Origin: Streptomyces griseus subsp. griseus
Lineage (GTDB): Bacteria > Actinomycetota > Actinomycetes > Streptomycetales > Streptomycetaceae
Assembly: GCF_003610995.1 (NCBI RefSeq)
Contig: NZ_CP032543.1
Location: forward strand, 5,394,001-5,458,000
Length of the DNA stretch: 64,000 bases
Direction of reading: 5' to 3'
In this document: piece by piece, positions 51,621 to 60,165 of the stretch
Layout of the letters: every line of letters starts with the position of its first letter
Position numbering within the stretch: position 1 is the first letter of the stretch
The notes under the pieces: generated by a model
Database searches by the model: none
Told to the model about the DNA's origin: nothing
Seen by the model: only the letters and a program-made list of their open reading frames with translations
Translations under genes and position numbers: made by a program

Positions 51621-53252
51621 ATGGACGCCGTCACCCAGGTCCCCGCGCCGGTCAACGAGCCGGTCCACTCCTACGCCCCGGGCTCCCCGGAGCGCGCCCG
51701 TCTGGAGGTGAAGCTCAAGGAGCTCGCCGACAACCCGATCGACCTGCCGATGACCATCGGCGGCGAGAAGCGGATGGGCGGCGGCGAGCGGGTGAACGTC
51801 GTACAGCCGCACAACCACCAGGCCGTCATCGGCACCTTCGCCGGGGCCACCGAGCAGGACGCCCAGGACGCCATCGACGCGGCCCTCGCCGCCGCCCCGG
51901 CCTGGCGCGCCCTGTCCTTCGACGACCGCGCCGCGATCATCCTGCGCGCCGCCGAGCTGCTGTCGGGCCCCTGGCGCGAGACGCTGGCCGCCTCCACCAT
52001 GCTCGGCCAGTCCAAGACCGCCCAGCAGGCCGAGATCGACACCCCCTGCGAGCTCATCGACTTCTGGCGCTTCAACGTGCACTACGCGCGCCAGATCCTC
52101 GCCGAGCAGCCCCCGGCCAACTCCCCGGGCGTGTGGAACCGCATGGACCACCGCCCGCTGGAGGGCTTCGTCTACGCGATCACGCCGTTCAACTTCACGG
52201 CCATCGCGGGCAACCTCCCCACCGCCCCCGCCCTCATGGGCAACGTCGTGGTGTGGAAGCCGTCCCCGACCCAGACCCACGCCGCCGTGCTGCTGATGCG
52301 GCTCCTGGAGGAGGCCGGGCTGCCCAAGGGCGTCATCAACCTGGTCACCGGCGACGGCAAGGCCGTCTCCGAGGTGGCGCTGAACCACCGCGACCTGGCC
52401 GGCATCCACTTCACCGGCTCCACCCCCACCTTCCAGCACCTGTGGAAGACGGTCGGCAACAACATCGCCAACTACCGCACCTACCCGCGGCTCGTCGGCG
52501 AGACCGGCGGCAAGGACTTCGTCGTCGCGCACCCCAGCGCCGACCGCGCCGTGCTGAGGACCGCGCTGACCCGCGGCTCCTTCGAGTACCAGGGCCAGAA
52601 GTGCTCGGCGTCCTCGCGTGCGTACGTCCCCGCCTCCATCTGGAACTCCGGCTTCAAGGAGGAGTTCGCCGCCGAGGTCGACTCCATCACGATGGGTGAC
52701 GTCACCGACCTGACGAACTTCATCGGGGCCGTCATCGACGAGCGCTCGTTCGCCAAGAACAAGGCCGCGATCGACCGCGCGAAGTCCGACCCGGCGTGCG
52801 AGATCGTCGCGGGCGGGACGTACGACGACTCGGTGGGCTACTTCGTCCGTCCGACCGTCATCGTCTGCTCGGACCCCGAGAACGAGGTCTTCACGACCGA
52901 GTACTTCGGCCCGATCCTCGCGATCCACGTCTACGAGGACGCGCACTACGACGCCATGCTGGAGCAGATGGAGTCGGTCTCCGACTACGCGCTGACCGGC
53001 TCGGTCATCGCGGGTGACCGCGCCGCCGCCGCGTACACGATGGACAAGCTCCGCTACGCCGCGGGCAACTTCTACATCAACGACAAGTCGACCGGCGCCG
53101 TCGTCGGCCAGCAGCCCTTCGGCGGCGGCCGCGCCTCCGGCACCAACGACAAGGCGGGCGCCCCGCAGAACCTCCAGCGCTGGACCCTCACCCGGGCCAT
53201 CAAGGAGACCCTGGTCGCGCCGACCGAGTACACCTACCCCCACCAGGGCTGA
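51621..53252 (+). CDS. pruA: L-glutamate gamma-semialdehyde (P5C) dehydrogenase
   Basis: A 543-residue aldehyde dehydrogenase that oxidises glutamate semialdehyde to glutamate with NAD. Landmarks are AITPFNFTAIAGNLP with the catalytic Asn, the NAD loop FTGSTPTF, the Glu in VGETGGKDF, and the catalytic Cys in YQGQKCSASSRAYV. The C-terminal QPFGGGRASGTNDKAG is typical of the PruA type. AAGGAGACA precedes ATG 51621. It completes proline degradation with the upstream gene. Confidence 0.96.
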   Translation: MDAVTQVPAPVNEPVHSYAPGSPERARLEVKLKELADNPIDLPMTIGGEKRMGGGERVNVVQPHNHQAVIGTFAGATEQDAQDAIDAALAAAPAWRALSFDDRAAIILRAAELLSGPWRETLAASTMLGQSKTAQQAEIDTPCELIDFWRFNVHYARQILAEQPPANSPGVWNRMDHRPLEGFVYAITPFNFTAIAGNLPTAPALMGNVVVWKPSPTQTHAAVLLMRLLEEAGLPKGVINLVTGDGKAVSEVALNHRDLAGIHFTGSTPTFQHLWKTVGNNIANYRTYPRLVGETGGKDFVVAHPSADRAVLRTALTRGSFEYQGQKCSASSRAYVPASIWNSGFKEEFAAEVDSITMGDVTDLTNFIGAVIDERSFAKNKAAIDRAKSDPACEIVAGGTYDDSVGYFVRPTVIVCSDPENEVFTTEYFGPILAIHVYEDAHYDAMLEQMESVSDYALTGSVIAGDRAAAAYTMDKLRYAAGNFYINDKSTGAVVGQQPFGGGRASGTNDKAGAPQNLQRWTLTRAIKETLVAPTEYTYPHQG

Positions 53253-53318
53253 CCCCCTCCCCGGGACGCCGCAGCACGACGCCCCGGGCTCCAGGGCCTC
53301 CGCGGAGGTCCCCCGAGC

Positions 53319-53358
53319 ACCGCCCCCCGACCGGTCCCCCAACCGGCCGGGGGGCGGT
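53319..53358 (+). terminator. Terminator of the proline operon
   Basis: Arms 53319-53335 and 53342-53358 (ACCGCCCCCCG continuing to CCGGT, with one internal mismatch) flank a 6-base loop and end in TTT. It lies 66 bases after the pruA stop. Confidence 0.85.
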
Positions 53359-53400
53359 TTCCATGCCGGGGGTCCCGCACGCTCCCGGGGCCACGCGGTC

Positions 53401-53429
53401 TTGTGGTGAAGGTAATGAACATGTCAAAT
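53401..53429 (+). promoter_or_regulatory. Candidate protease promoter
   Basis: TTGTGG (53401-53406) and TCAAAT (53424-53429) are spaced 17 bases and lie in an unusually AT-rich stretch 47 bases before the protease start. Confidence 0.35.
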
Positions 53430-53475
53430 TTCTTCTCGGTACGTCCCCACACGTCACCCGAGAAGGAGTTCCCCC

Positions 53476-54546
53476 ATGAGACGCGACTCCCGCGCGCCCC
53501 TGAGCCTTTCCCTGCTGCTCCTCGTCGGCGCCCTCGGCCTCGGCGCGACCCCCGCCACCGCCGCCGAGGTCCACTCCGCCGCCGCCCCCTCGGCGACCCC
53601 CTCCGCGTCCGCGTACGCACTCGACGCCACCGTCGAACGCACGCTCGGCGGCGACACCGCCGGAACCTACCTGGACCGCAAGACCGGAGACCTGGTCGTC
53701 ACCGTCACCACCGACCGGGCCGAGGAGCAGGCCCGCGCCACCGGGGCCACCGTGCGCCGGGTGGCCCGCAGCGCCGCCCAGCTCGACGCCGCCATGGAGA
53801 CCCTGGAGGCCGAGGCGAAGATCACCGGCACCTCCTGGGGCGTCGACCCGCGCACCAACCAGGTCGCCGTCGAGGCCGACTCCTCCGTCTCGGCCCGGGA
53901 CATGGCCCGCCTCGAAGCCGTCGCGAAGCGGCTCGGCGGAGCGGTGAGCATCAACCGCGTACCCGGCGTCTTCCACCGCGAGGTGCTGGGCGGCGGAGCC
54001 ATCTACGGCGGCGGCAGCCGCTGCTCGGCCGCCTTCAACGTCACCAAGGGCGGGGCCCGTTACTTCGTCACCGCCGGACACTGCACCAACATCTCCGCCA
54101 ACTGGTCGGCCGGCTCGGGTGGTCCGGTCATCGGCGTCCGCGAGGGCACCAGCTTCCCGACCAACGACTACGGCATCGTCCGCTACACCGACGGCTCCTC
54201 GCCCGCCGGTGCCGTCGACCTCTACAACGGGTCCACCCAGGACATCGCCTCCGCCGCCAACGCCGTCGTCGGCCAGGCGATCCGCAAGAGCGGCTCCACC
54301 ACCAAGGTGACCTCCGGCACGGTCACCGCCGTCAACGTCACCGTCAACTACGGCGACGGGCCCGTCTACGGCATGGTCCGCACCACCGCCTGCTCCGCCG
54401 GAGGCGACAGCGGCGGCGCCCACTTCGCCGGCACGGTCGCCCTCGGCATCCACTCCGGCAGCTCCGGCTGCTCCGGCACGAGCGGCTCGGCCATCCACCA
54501 GCCGGTGCTGGAGGCGCTCCAGGCGTACGGCGTCTCGGTGTACTGA
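53476..54546 (+). CDS. Secreted S1 family serine protease (streptogrisin-like)
   Basis: A 356-residue pre-pro-protease. A Sec signal (MRRDSRAPLSLSLLLLVGAL, cleavage near ATPATA-A) is followed by a ~145-residue pro-region of the alpha-lytic protease type and the mature enzyme from about AIYGGGSRC. The triad is His in VTAGHC, Asp in TNDYGIV and Ser in GGDSGGAHF; two disulfide pairs are visible. The pro-region acts as a folding helper and is cut off. GAGAAGGAG precedes ATG 53476. Secreted proteases of this kind are usually made during development or nutrient limitation. Confidence 0.95.
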   Translation: MRRDSRAPLSLSLLLLVGALGLGATPATAAEVHSAAAPSATPSASAYALDATVERTLGGDTAGTYLDRKTGDLVVTVTTDRAEEQARATGATVRRVARSAAQLDAAMETLEAEAKITGTSWGVDPRTNQVAVEADSSVSARDMARLEAVAKRLGGAVSINRVPGVFHREVLGGGAIYGGGSRCSAAFNVTKGGARYFVTAGHCTNISANWSAGSGGPVIGVREGTSFPTNDYGIVRYTDGSSPAGAVDLYNGSTQDIASAANAVVGQAIRKSGSTTKVTSGTVTAVNVTVNYGDGPVYGMVRTTACSAGGDSGGAHFAGTVALGIHSGSSGCSGTSGSAIHQPVLEALQAYGVSVY

Positions 54547-54683
54547 GCCGCAGCCACCGTCGTACCGCGTACGGCCCCCACGCCCGCCCGGACCACCGTG
54601 CACCCCGGTCCGGGCGGGCTTCGGAGGCACCCCGCATCGCCCCTGCGTGCCTGGTCGGAGCGGGTGCCTGGGAAGCTGGGACC

Positions 54684-55235
54684 ATGACCGAGCTCCCCGC
54701 GGTGCGCGCCGCCCACACCTTCGAGCTGACCGCGGCCGTACGGGACGAGATCCGCACCCTGCTGGACTCCGCCTTCGAGGGCGACTTCGGCGACGACGAC
54801 TGGGAGCACTCCCTCGGTGGCGTCCACGCCCTGGTGCGCGACACCGGCGGACTCCTCGTCGCCCACGGCTCCATCGTCCAGCGCCGGGTGCTCCACGACG
54901 GCCGCTCGCTGCGCGTGGGGTACGTCGAGGCCGTCGCCGTCCGCCCCGGCCGCCGCCGCCAGGGGCTCGGCCACCGGGTGATGGGCGCGCTGGAGCGGGT
55001 CGTCGACGGGGCCTACGAGTTCGGCGCGCTCTCCGCCTCCGACGTGGGCGCGGCGCTCTACGCGGCGCGCGGCTGGCAGGTGTGGCCGGGCGGCCTCGCC
55101 GCCCTCGGCCCGCACGGGGCCGTGGCGCTGCCGGACGAGGAAGGCTCCACCTACGTCCGCCCGGCCGCCGGTCATGCGCTGTCCCCGGCCACGCACCGCC
55201 TCGTCTTCGACTGGCGCGACGGCGACCTGCTCTGA
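54684..55235 (+). CDS. AAC(2')-I-like aminoglycoside N-acetyltransferase homologue
   Basis: A 183-residue GNAT protein that lines up along its length with aminoglycoside 2'-N-acetyltransferases of mycobacteria: FEGDFGDDDWEHSLGGVHAL, GSIVQRRVLHDGRSLRVGYVEAV, VRPGRRRQGLGHRVM (acetyl-CoA loop), YEFGALSASDVGAALYAARGW, and a C-terminal DWRDGDLL. In that family the same blocks build the drug pocket. It may acetylate aminoglycosides or a natural substrate. It stands alone between the protease and leuB; no resistance or biosynthesis cluster is nearby. Confidence 0.8.
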   Translation: MTELPAVRAAHTFELTAAVRDEIRTLLDSAFEGDFGDDDWEHSLGGVHALVRDTGGLLVAHGSIVQRRVLHDGRSLRVGYVEAVAVRPGRRRQGLGHRVMGALERVVDGAYEFGALSASDVGAALYAARGWQVWPGGLAALGPHGAVALPDEEGSTYVRPAAGHALSPATHRLVFDWRDGDLL

Positions 55236-55276
55236 GGGGCTGAGCGGACCGGGTGCGGGGGAGCGGCCGTCTCAGA

Positions 55277-55294
55277 TAGTAGGAAGTCCGACTA
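55277..55294. promoter_or_regulatory. Near-perfect palindrome, orphan operator
   Basis: TAGTAGGA-AG-TCCGACTA is an 8+2+8 inverted repeat with 7 of 8 pairs matching. It resembles sites bound by GntR/FCD-type regulators, but no such gene is in the window. It lies 233 bases before the 42-residue gene. Confidence 0.5.
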
Positions 55295-55346
55295 ACTGTA
55301 GAGACAGAGCGGCCGGACTGTCCTAGCTTTGTAGAAGCCGAACGAA

Positions 55347-55362
55347 TCGCTCGACCGAGCGA
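55347..55362. repeat. Tight inverted repeat in the leader of the 55527 gene
   Basis: TCGCTCG-AC-CGAGCGA is a perfect 7-base inverted repeat with a 2-base centre, 165 bases before the small gene. It may be an operator half pair or part of RNA structure. Confidence 0.45.
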
Positions 55363-55526
55363 CTGTGGCGGTTGCGGGCGCGCGCCCCGAAGCAGGTCAC
55401 CCCCTGCGGCGTACGCTCCCCGCTCCTTCCGGCACCTCGAAATCCGATCCCGGCCCGGCCTCGGCGCCGCACCACGCTGTGCGGCCTGCCCCCGGCATCC
55501 ATGCGATCTCAAGGAGTCGATCCACC

Positions 55527-55655
55527 ATGGCCAACACCACCACCCGCCGCGTCCGCCACACCTCCCGTCAGGCCGAGGCCGAGCGCAAGAACGCCGCCGC
55601 CGCCCTCCAGCGCGCCCTCGACCGCCGGGACAACGGCGGCGCGACCGGCCACTGA
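55527..55655 (+). CDS. Small basic protein (42 residues)
   Basis: ATG 55527 to TGA 55653-55655 encodes MANTTTRRVRHTSRQAEAER followed by a helix-prone Ala/Arg stretch and DRRDNGGATGH. AAGGAG (55511-55516) is well placed. It is strongly basic and soluble, with no recognised family. The clear ribosome binding site and codon bias support a real gene. It has a long upstream region with palindromes and may be regulated. Confidence 0.65.
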   Translation: MANTTTRRVRHTSRQAEAERKNAAAALQRALDRRDNGGATGH

Positions 55656-55789
55656 GCCGCCGCGAAGGCCGCCGGTCCGCCCGCGCACCCCTCGCCGCTC
55701 GCCCCCACCCCGTACACCCCACGCGTCCCGGACACGCTTGCGCTCGTCCGCATGGTGGACGTCGGATGTCATGGGGTGGGACGCACCGT

Positions 55790-55795
55790 TAGGCT
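55790..55795 (+). promoter_or_regulatory. -10 box of leuB
   Basis: TAGGCT ends 6 bases before ATG 55802 with no ribosome binding site, indicating a leaderless leuB message. Confidence 0.55.
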
Positions 55796-55801
55796 TCCCG
55801 C

Positions 55802-56845
55802 ATGTCTCGCAGCATCGATCTCGCAGTGATCCCCGGTGACGGAATCGGCCAGGAAGTCGTGGCCCAGGGCCTCAAGGTCCTCAACGCTGTCCTCCCGCAG
55901 GATGTGAAGCTGGAGACCAAGGAGTACGACCTTGGCGCCCAGCGCTGGCACCGCACCGGCGACACCCTCCCGGACGCGGAGCTGGAGGCGCTCAAGAACC
56001 ATGACGCCATCCTCCTCGGCGCGATCGGCGACCCGTCCGTGCCGTCCGGCGTCCTGGAGCGCGGGCTGCTGCTGAAGCTGCGTTTCGCCTTCGACCACTT
56101 CATCAACCTGCGCCCGTCCAAGCTCTTCCCGAACACCGCGACCCCGCTCGCCGGCCGCCCCGACATCGACTTCGTCGTGGTCCGCGAGGGCACCGAGGGC
56201 CCCTACACGGGCAACGGCGGATCGCTGCGCACCGGCACGCCCGCCGAGGTCGCCACCGAGGTCAGCGTCAACACGGCGTACGGCGTGGAGCGTGTGGTCC
56301 GGGACGCCTTCGAGCGGGCGGCCGCGCGGCCGCGCAAGAAGCTGACGCTGGTCCACAAGAACAACGTCCTCGTCTACGCCGGCCACCTGTGGAAGAACAC
56401 CTTCGACAAGGTCGCCGCCGAGTATCCTCAGGTCTCCACCGACTATCTGCACGTCGACGCCGCGACGATCTTCTTCGTCACCCAGCCGGAGCGCTTCGAC
56501 GTCATCGTCACCGACAACCTGTTCGGCGACATCCTCACCGACCTCGCCGCCGCCGTCACCGGCGGAATCGGCCTGGCCGCCTCCGGCAACATCAACCCGA
56601 CGGGCGCGTTCCCGTCGATGTTCGAGCCGGTCCACGGCTCCGCCCCCGACATCGCCGGGCAGGGCAAGGCCGACCCGACCGCCACGGTCCTCTCCGTCGC
56701 CCTCCTGCTGCGCCACCTCGGTTACGAGGCCGAGGCCGCGCGCATCGAGGACGCCGTCTCCGCCGACCTGGCGGAGCGCGACGGGGCCACCACGCGTACG
56801 ACCGACGAGATCGGCGACGCGCTCGCGGTACGCGTAGCGAGCTGA
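55802..56845 (+). CDS. leuB: 3-isopropylmalate dehydrogenase LeuB
   Basis: A 347-residue enzyme of leucine synthesis that oxidises and decarboxylates 3-isopropylmalate. It has [27 protein letters not shown], the Lys/Tyr region of the active site ([12 protein letters not shown]), [16 protein letters not shown], and the C-terminal [20 protein letters not shown]. It is transcribed alone from a leaderless promoter and ends at a strong terminator, so it is not part of an ilv or leu operon here. Confidence 0.96.
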   Translation: MSRSIDLAVIPGDGIGQEVVAQGLKVLNAVLPQDVKLETKEYDLGAQRWHRTGDTLPDAELEALKNHDAILLGAIGDPSVPSGVLERGLLLKLRFAFDHFINLRPSKLFPNTATPLAGRPDIDFVVVREGTEGPYTGNGGSLRTGTPAEVATEVSVNTAYGVERVVRDAFERAAARPRKKLTLVHKNNVLVYAGHLWKNTFDKVAAEYPQVSTDYLHVDAATIFFVTQPERFDVIVTDNLFGDILTDLAAAVTGGIGLAASGNINPTGAFPSMFEPVHGSAPDIAGQGKADPTATVLSVALLLRHLGYEAEAARIEDAVSADLAERDGATTRTTDEIGDALAVRVAS

Positions 56846-56862
56846 CCCGACGACTCCACTTC

Positions 56863-56897
56863 GAAGCCGCCGGGTCGCATCAGCGCCCGGCGGCTTC
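56863..56897 (+). terminator. Terminator after leuB
   Basis: GAAGCCGCCGGG (56863-56874) pairs perfectly with CCCGGCGGCTTC (56886-56897) around an 11-base loop, 18 bases after the stop. Confidence 0.85.
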
Positions 56898-56950
56898 TCC
56901 TGTGCGGCCCCCGGGTGCCACCATCGACCCCTGGACCGCAAACCCACCAT

Positions 56951-56987
56951 TTCGTGCCTGGCCCCCCGCAAGGGATAATCGAACGCG
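56951..56987 (+). promoter_or_regulatory. Candidate ilvE promoter with -10 inside an inverted repeat
   Basis: GATAAT (56974-56979) matches the -10 consensus at five of six bases. TTCGTG (56951-56956) is a weak -35 at 17 bases. The -10 is flanked by GGCCCC...GC and GCGGGGCC, which could form an operator or hairpin. The ilvE leader would be about 118 bases. Confidence 0.45.
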
Positions 56988-57103
56988 GGGCCGTGGCTCG
57001 TGGTGAAGCTCGGACGTCCTAGGACCTGGCCGGAAAGTGCCGGGAGGAGGACGGGCGTGGGCGGCGGTCCATCACACACAAGACCGGTGAAGGACACGCA
57101 CTC

Positions 57104-58207
57104 ATGACGACGCCCACGATCGAGCTCAAGCCCTCCTCGAACCCGCTGTCCGACGCGGAGCGCGAGGCGATCCTGGCCAGCCCCGGATTCGGCCGGCACT
57201 TCACCGACCACATGGTGACGATCCGCTGGACCGAGGGCCGCGGCTGGCACGACGCCGAGCTGGTCCCCTACGGCCCCCTGTCGCTGGACCCGGCCAACAT
57301 GACCCTGCACTACGCGCAGGAGATCTTCGAGGGGCTGAAGGCCTACCGCCAGCCCGACGGCTCGGTCGCCTCGTTCCGCCCCGACGCCAACGCCCGCCGC
57401 TTCCAGCGCTCGGCCGCGCGCCTGGCCATGCCGGAGCTGCCGGTCGAGACGTTCATCGCGGCCTGCGACGCGCTGGTGCAGCAGGACAAGGCATGGGTCC
57501 CGGCGCACGGTGGCGAGGAGTCGCTGTACCTGCGCCCGTTCATGATCGCCACCGAGGTCGGCCTCGGCGTGAAGCCGGCCAACGAGTACCTCTTCCTGGT
57601 CATCGCCTCGCCCGCCGGCGCCTACTTCCCCGGCGGTGTGCAGCCCGTCTCCATCTGGCTCTCCGAGAACCGCGTCCGCGCCGTCCCCGGCGGAGTCGGC
57701 GACGCCAAGACCGGCGGCAACTACGCGGCCTCCCTGCTCGCCCAGGCCGAGGCGGCCGAGCACGGCTGCGCCCAGGTCGCCTACCTCGACGCGGTCGAGC
57801 ACAAGTGGGTCGAGGAGCTCGGCGGGATGAACCTCTACTTCGTGTACGAGCAGGAGGACGGCTCCAAGAAGATCATCACGCCCTCCCTCACCGGCTCCCT
57901 CCTCGCCGGCGTCACCCGCGACTCCCTCCTCAAGGTCGCCCGCGACCTCGGTCACGGCTCCGAGGAGGGCCGCGTCTCCATCGACCAGTGGCGCGACGAC
58001 ACCGCGAAGGGCACCCTCACGGAGGTCTTCGCCTGCGGCACCGCCGCGGTCATCACCCCCGTCGGCACGGTGAAGACCGCGAACGGCGAGTGGACCCAGG
58101 GCGACGGCACCCCCGGCGAGGTCACCATGAAGCTGCGTGACCGCCTGCTGGACATCCAGCGCGGCATCGCCGAGGACACCCACGGCTGGATGCACCCGCT
58201 CGGCTAG
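57104..58207 (+). CDS. ilvE: Branched-chain amino acid aminotransferase IlvE
   Basis: A 367-residue class IV PLP aminotransferase, the last step of Val, Leu and Ile synthesis. It has [32 protein letters not shown], the PLP lysine in [13 protein letters not shown], and [13 protein letters not shown] near the end. The length fits the long (type II) form. It has its own promoter region and terminator. Confidence 0.96.
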   Translation: MTTPTIELKPSSNPLSDAEREAILASPGFGRHFTDHMVTIRWTEGRGWHDAELVPYGPLSLDPANMTLHYAQEIFEGLKAYRQPDGSVASFRPDANARRFQRSAARLAMPELPVETFIAACDALVQQDKAWVPAHGGEESLYLRPFMIATEVGLGVKPANEYLFLVIASPAGAYFPGGVQPVSIWLSENRVRAVPGGVGDAKTGGNYAASLLAQAEAAEHGCAQVAYLDAVEHKWVEELGGMNLYFVYEQEDGSKKIITPSLTGSLLAGVTRDSLLKVARDLGHGSEEGRVSIDQWRDDTAKGTLTEVFACGTAAVITPVGTVKTANGEWTQGDGTPGEVTMKLRDRLLDIQRGIAEDTHGWMHPLG

Positions 58208-58226
58208 GGCATCCCCTCCGGGACCA

Positions 58227-58260
58227 GGCCGCACCAGGCTTCCGGCCGGTGCGGCCTTTT
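58227..58260 (+). terminator. Terminator after ilvE
   Basis: GGCCGCACC (58227-58235) pairs with GGTGCGGCC (58248-58256) around a 12-base loop, then TTTT (58257-58260). Confidence 0.88.
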
Positions 58261-58328
58261 CCGTGCCGGTGAATAGAGCGCCACTCCAAGAGAGGTCCAA
58301 AGACCTTCCATACGGCCTTGTCGCACAA

Positions 58329-58345
58329 TTAGAGTGGAACTCTAA
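58329..58345. promoter_or_regulatory. TetR operator upstream of agmatine deiminase
   Basis: TTAGAGT-GGA-ACTCTAA is a perfect 7-base inverted repeat with a 3-base centre, 22 bases before the start of agmatine deiminase. The TetR gene just downstream in the same transcript is the natural candidate to bind it, giving negative feedback. Confidence 0.7.
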
Positions 58346-58367
58346 AACCGCCAGCCCAGGAGCCCCC

Positions 58368-59399
58368 ATGTCCGCCACACCCGCCCCCTTCCGCATGCCC
58401 CCCGAGTGGGCCCCGCACGAGCGCACCTGGATGGCCTGGCCCGGGCCCAACCCCACCTTCGCCTCCGACGCCGAGCTGGACGAGGCCCGCCGCGCCTGGG
58501 CCGCCGTCGCCCGGGCCGTACGCCGCTTCGAGCCGGTCACGATGGTCGTCGGGCCCGGGCAGGAGGAGGGGGCCGCCGCCCTGCTCGGCCCCGGTGTGGA
58601 GCTGGTCGTCCGGCCGCTGGACGACGCCTGGATGCGGGACATCGGCCCCACCTTCGTCACCGACGGCCGCACCCTCGCCGCCGTCGACTGGACGTTCAAC
58701 GGCTGGGGCGCCCAGGGCTGGGCCCGCTGGGAGAGCGACCAGCACATCGCCCGGGCCGTCGCCGAGCTGACCGGCACCCCCGTCCACAGCTCCCCGCTCG
58801 TCAACGAGGGCGGCGCGATCCACGTCGACGGCGAGGGGACCGTCCTGCTCACCGAGACCGTCCAGCTCGGCAAGGAGCGCAACCCCGGCTGGAGCAAGGA
58901 GCGGGTCGAGGCGGAGATCCACGCGCGCCTGGGCACCGAGAAGGCCATCTGGCTCCCGCGCGGGCTGACCGGCGACTACGGGACGTACGGCACGCTCGGC
59001 CATGTCGACATCGTCGCCGCCTTCGTCCGTCCGGGCACCGTCGTCGCCCATGTCCAGCCGGACCCGGCCCACCCCGACCACGAGGTCTCCCGGGAACTGC
59101 TGGCCGTGCTGCGGGCTGCCACGGATGCCAGGGGACGCCCGCTGGAGGTCATCGAGGTGCCCGCGCCCACCGCCCTGCGCGACGAGGACGGCGAGTGGGT
59201 CGACCACTCCTACATCAACCACTACCTCTGCAACGGCGGCGTGGTCCTCTGCGCCTTCGACGACCCGCGGGACGAGGAGGCCGCCGCGATCTTCCGGGGC
59301 CTGTTCCCGGACCGTACGGTGACCCTCGTCGATGCCCGTACGATCTTTGCCGGCGGTGGAGGCATCCACTGCATCACCCAGCAGCAGCCGCAGATCTGA
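58368..59399 (+). CDS. aguA: Agmatine deiminase
   Basis: A 343-residue enzyme of the guanidino-modifying superfamily. It opens with FRMPPEWAPHERTWMAWPG, has DDAWMRDIGPTFV, a His-Asp/Glu active site region (TYGTLGHVDIVAAFV), and the catalytic Cys in GGGGIHCITQQ near the C-terminus. It converts agmatine to N-carbamoylputrescine. AGGAG precedes ATG 58368. The downstream TetR gene is 76 bases away on the same strand, and a perfect palindrome lies in the promoter. There is no N-carbamoylputrescine amidase gene next to it. Confidence 0.93.
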   Translation: MSATPAPFRMPPEWAPHERTWMAWPGPNPTFASDAELDEARRAWAAVARAVRRFEPVTMVVGPGQEEGAAALLGPGVELVVRPLDDAWMRDIGPTFVTDGRTLAAVDWTFNGWGAQGWARWESDQHIARAVAELTGTPVHSSPLVNEGGAIHVDGEGTVLLTETVQLGKERNPGWSKERVEAEIHARLGTEKAIWLPRGLTGDYGTYGTLGHVDIVAAFVRPGTVVAHVQPDPAHPDHEVSRELLAVLRAATDARGRPLEVIEVPAPTALRDEDGEWVDHSYINHYLCNGGVVLCAFDDPRDEEAAAIFRGLFPDRTVTLVDARTIFAGGGGIHCITQQQPQI

Positions 59400-59458
59400 G
59401 CCCGGTCGGCAGCCGCAGACCTGGACCCGGCCGGCAGCCGAAGGTCCGACTCGCCCCG
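59384..59458. repeat. 25-bp tandem repeat across the agmatine deiminase stop
   Basis: Copies at 59384-59408, 59409-59433 and a diverged third (59434-59458) start with GCAGCCG. Copy 1 contains the last codons and stop of the gene. As with the SDR gene, the gene end has been duplicated. Confidence 0.7.
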
Positions 59459-59475
59459 GAGGTTCGAGCCAGCCC

Positions 59476-60123
59476 ATGACCCCCGCCCCCCGCCGCACCC
59501 ACCACGCCGCCCCGCCCCGCGAGGACGTCCTGGCCGCCGCCATGGCCACCATCGCCGCACGCGGTCTGGACGGGCTGACCATGGCGGGGCTCGGGCGCGA
59601 GGTGGGGATGAGCAGTGGGCACCTGCTCTACTACTTCCGCACCAAGGACGAGCTGCTGCTCCGGACCCTGGAGTGGAGCGAGAACCGCCTCGGGGCCGAG
59701 CGGCGCGCCCTCCTCGCCGAACCGTGCACCGCCCGCGAGCGGCTGGACGCGTACATCGGCCTCTACCTCCCGGCCGGCCACCGCGACCCGCACTGGACGC
59801 TCTGGCTGGAGGTCTGGGGCCGCTCGCAGAACGCGGACGACGAGGCCAGGGCCCGGCAGGCGGCCATCGAGGGCGCCTGGCACCGGGACCTGGTGGCACT
59901 GCTCGCCGAGGGGGTCTCGCGGGGGGAGTTCCGGGCGGTGGACGCGGACCGGTTCGCGACCCGGCTGCGGGCGCTGCTGGACGGGTTCAGCGTGCATGTG
60001 ACGGTGGGGATCCCGGGGACGGGCCGGGAACAGGTGCTGGCCCAGGCGGCGGAGTTCCTGGACGAGACGCTGACGCCGGGCTCCCGGAAGAGCGATGCGA
60101 CCAGCGTCACGACCGCATCCTGA
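59476..60123 (+). CDS. TetR family regulator (BetI-like), likely represses agmatine deiminase
   Basis: A 215-residue repressor. The DNA-binding domain is DVLAAAMATIAARGLDGLTMAGLG followed by REVGMSSGHLLYYFRTKDELLL (cut here into MSSGHLLYYFRTKDELLL). The C-terminal part has WLEVWGRSQNADDEAR and looks like the BetI/TetR_C_6 ligand domain. Being in the same transcript as agmatine deiminase and behind a palindrome, it probably senses agmatine or a polyamine, an inference from context. ATG 59476 has GGAGG about 14 bases upstream. Confidence 0.88.
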   Translation: MTPAPRRTHHAAPPREDVLAAAMATIAARGLDGLTMAGLGREVGMSSGHLLYYFRTKDELLLRTLEWSENRLGAERRALLAEPCTARERLDAYIGLYLPAGHRDPHWTLWLEVWGRSQNADDEARARQAAIEGAWHRDLVALLAEGVSRGEFRAVDADRFATRLRALLDGFSVHVTVGIPGTGREQVLAQAAEFLDETLTPGSRKSDATSVTTAS

Positions 60124-60148
60124 GACACCGGCGTCACGGACGCGTCAC
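60104..60148 (+). repeat. Three GCGTCAC repeats before the cimA leader
   Basis: GCGTCAC occurs at 60104-60110, 60131-60137 and 60142-60148. The last two are 11 bases apart, about one helix turn, and cover the -35 region of the cimA leader. They could be sites for a regulator; no candidate is identified. Confidence 0.4.
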
Positions 60149-60165
60149 TGTGCGAGACTTCTGCC

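Noticed and set aside
57001..57024. Leader peptide before ilvE
   Set aside because: The short frame there (MARGEARTS) has no branched-chain codons and no terminator follows, so attenuation is not supported.
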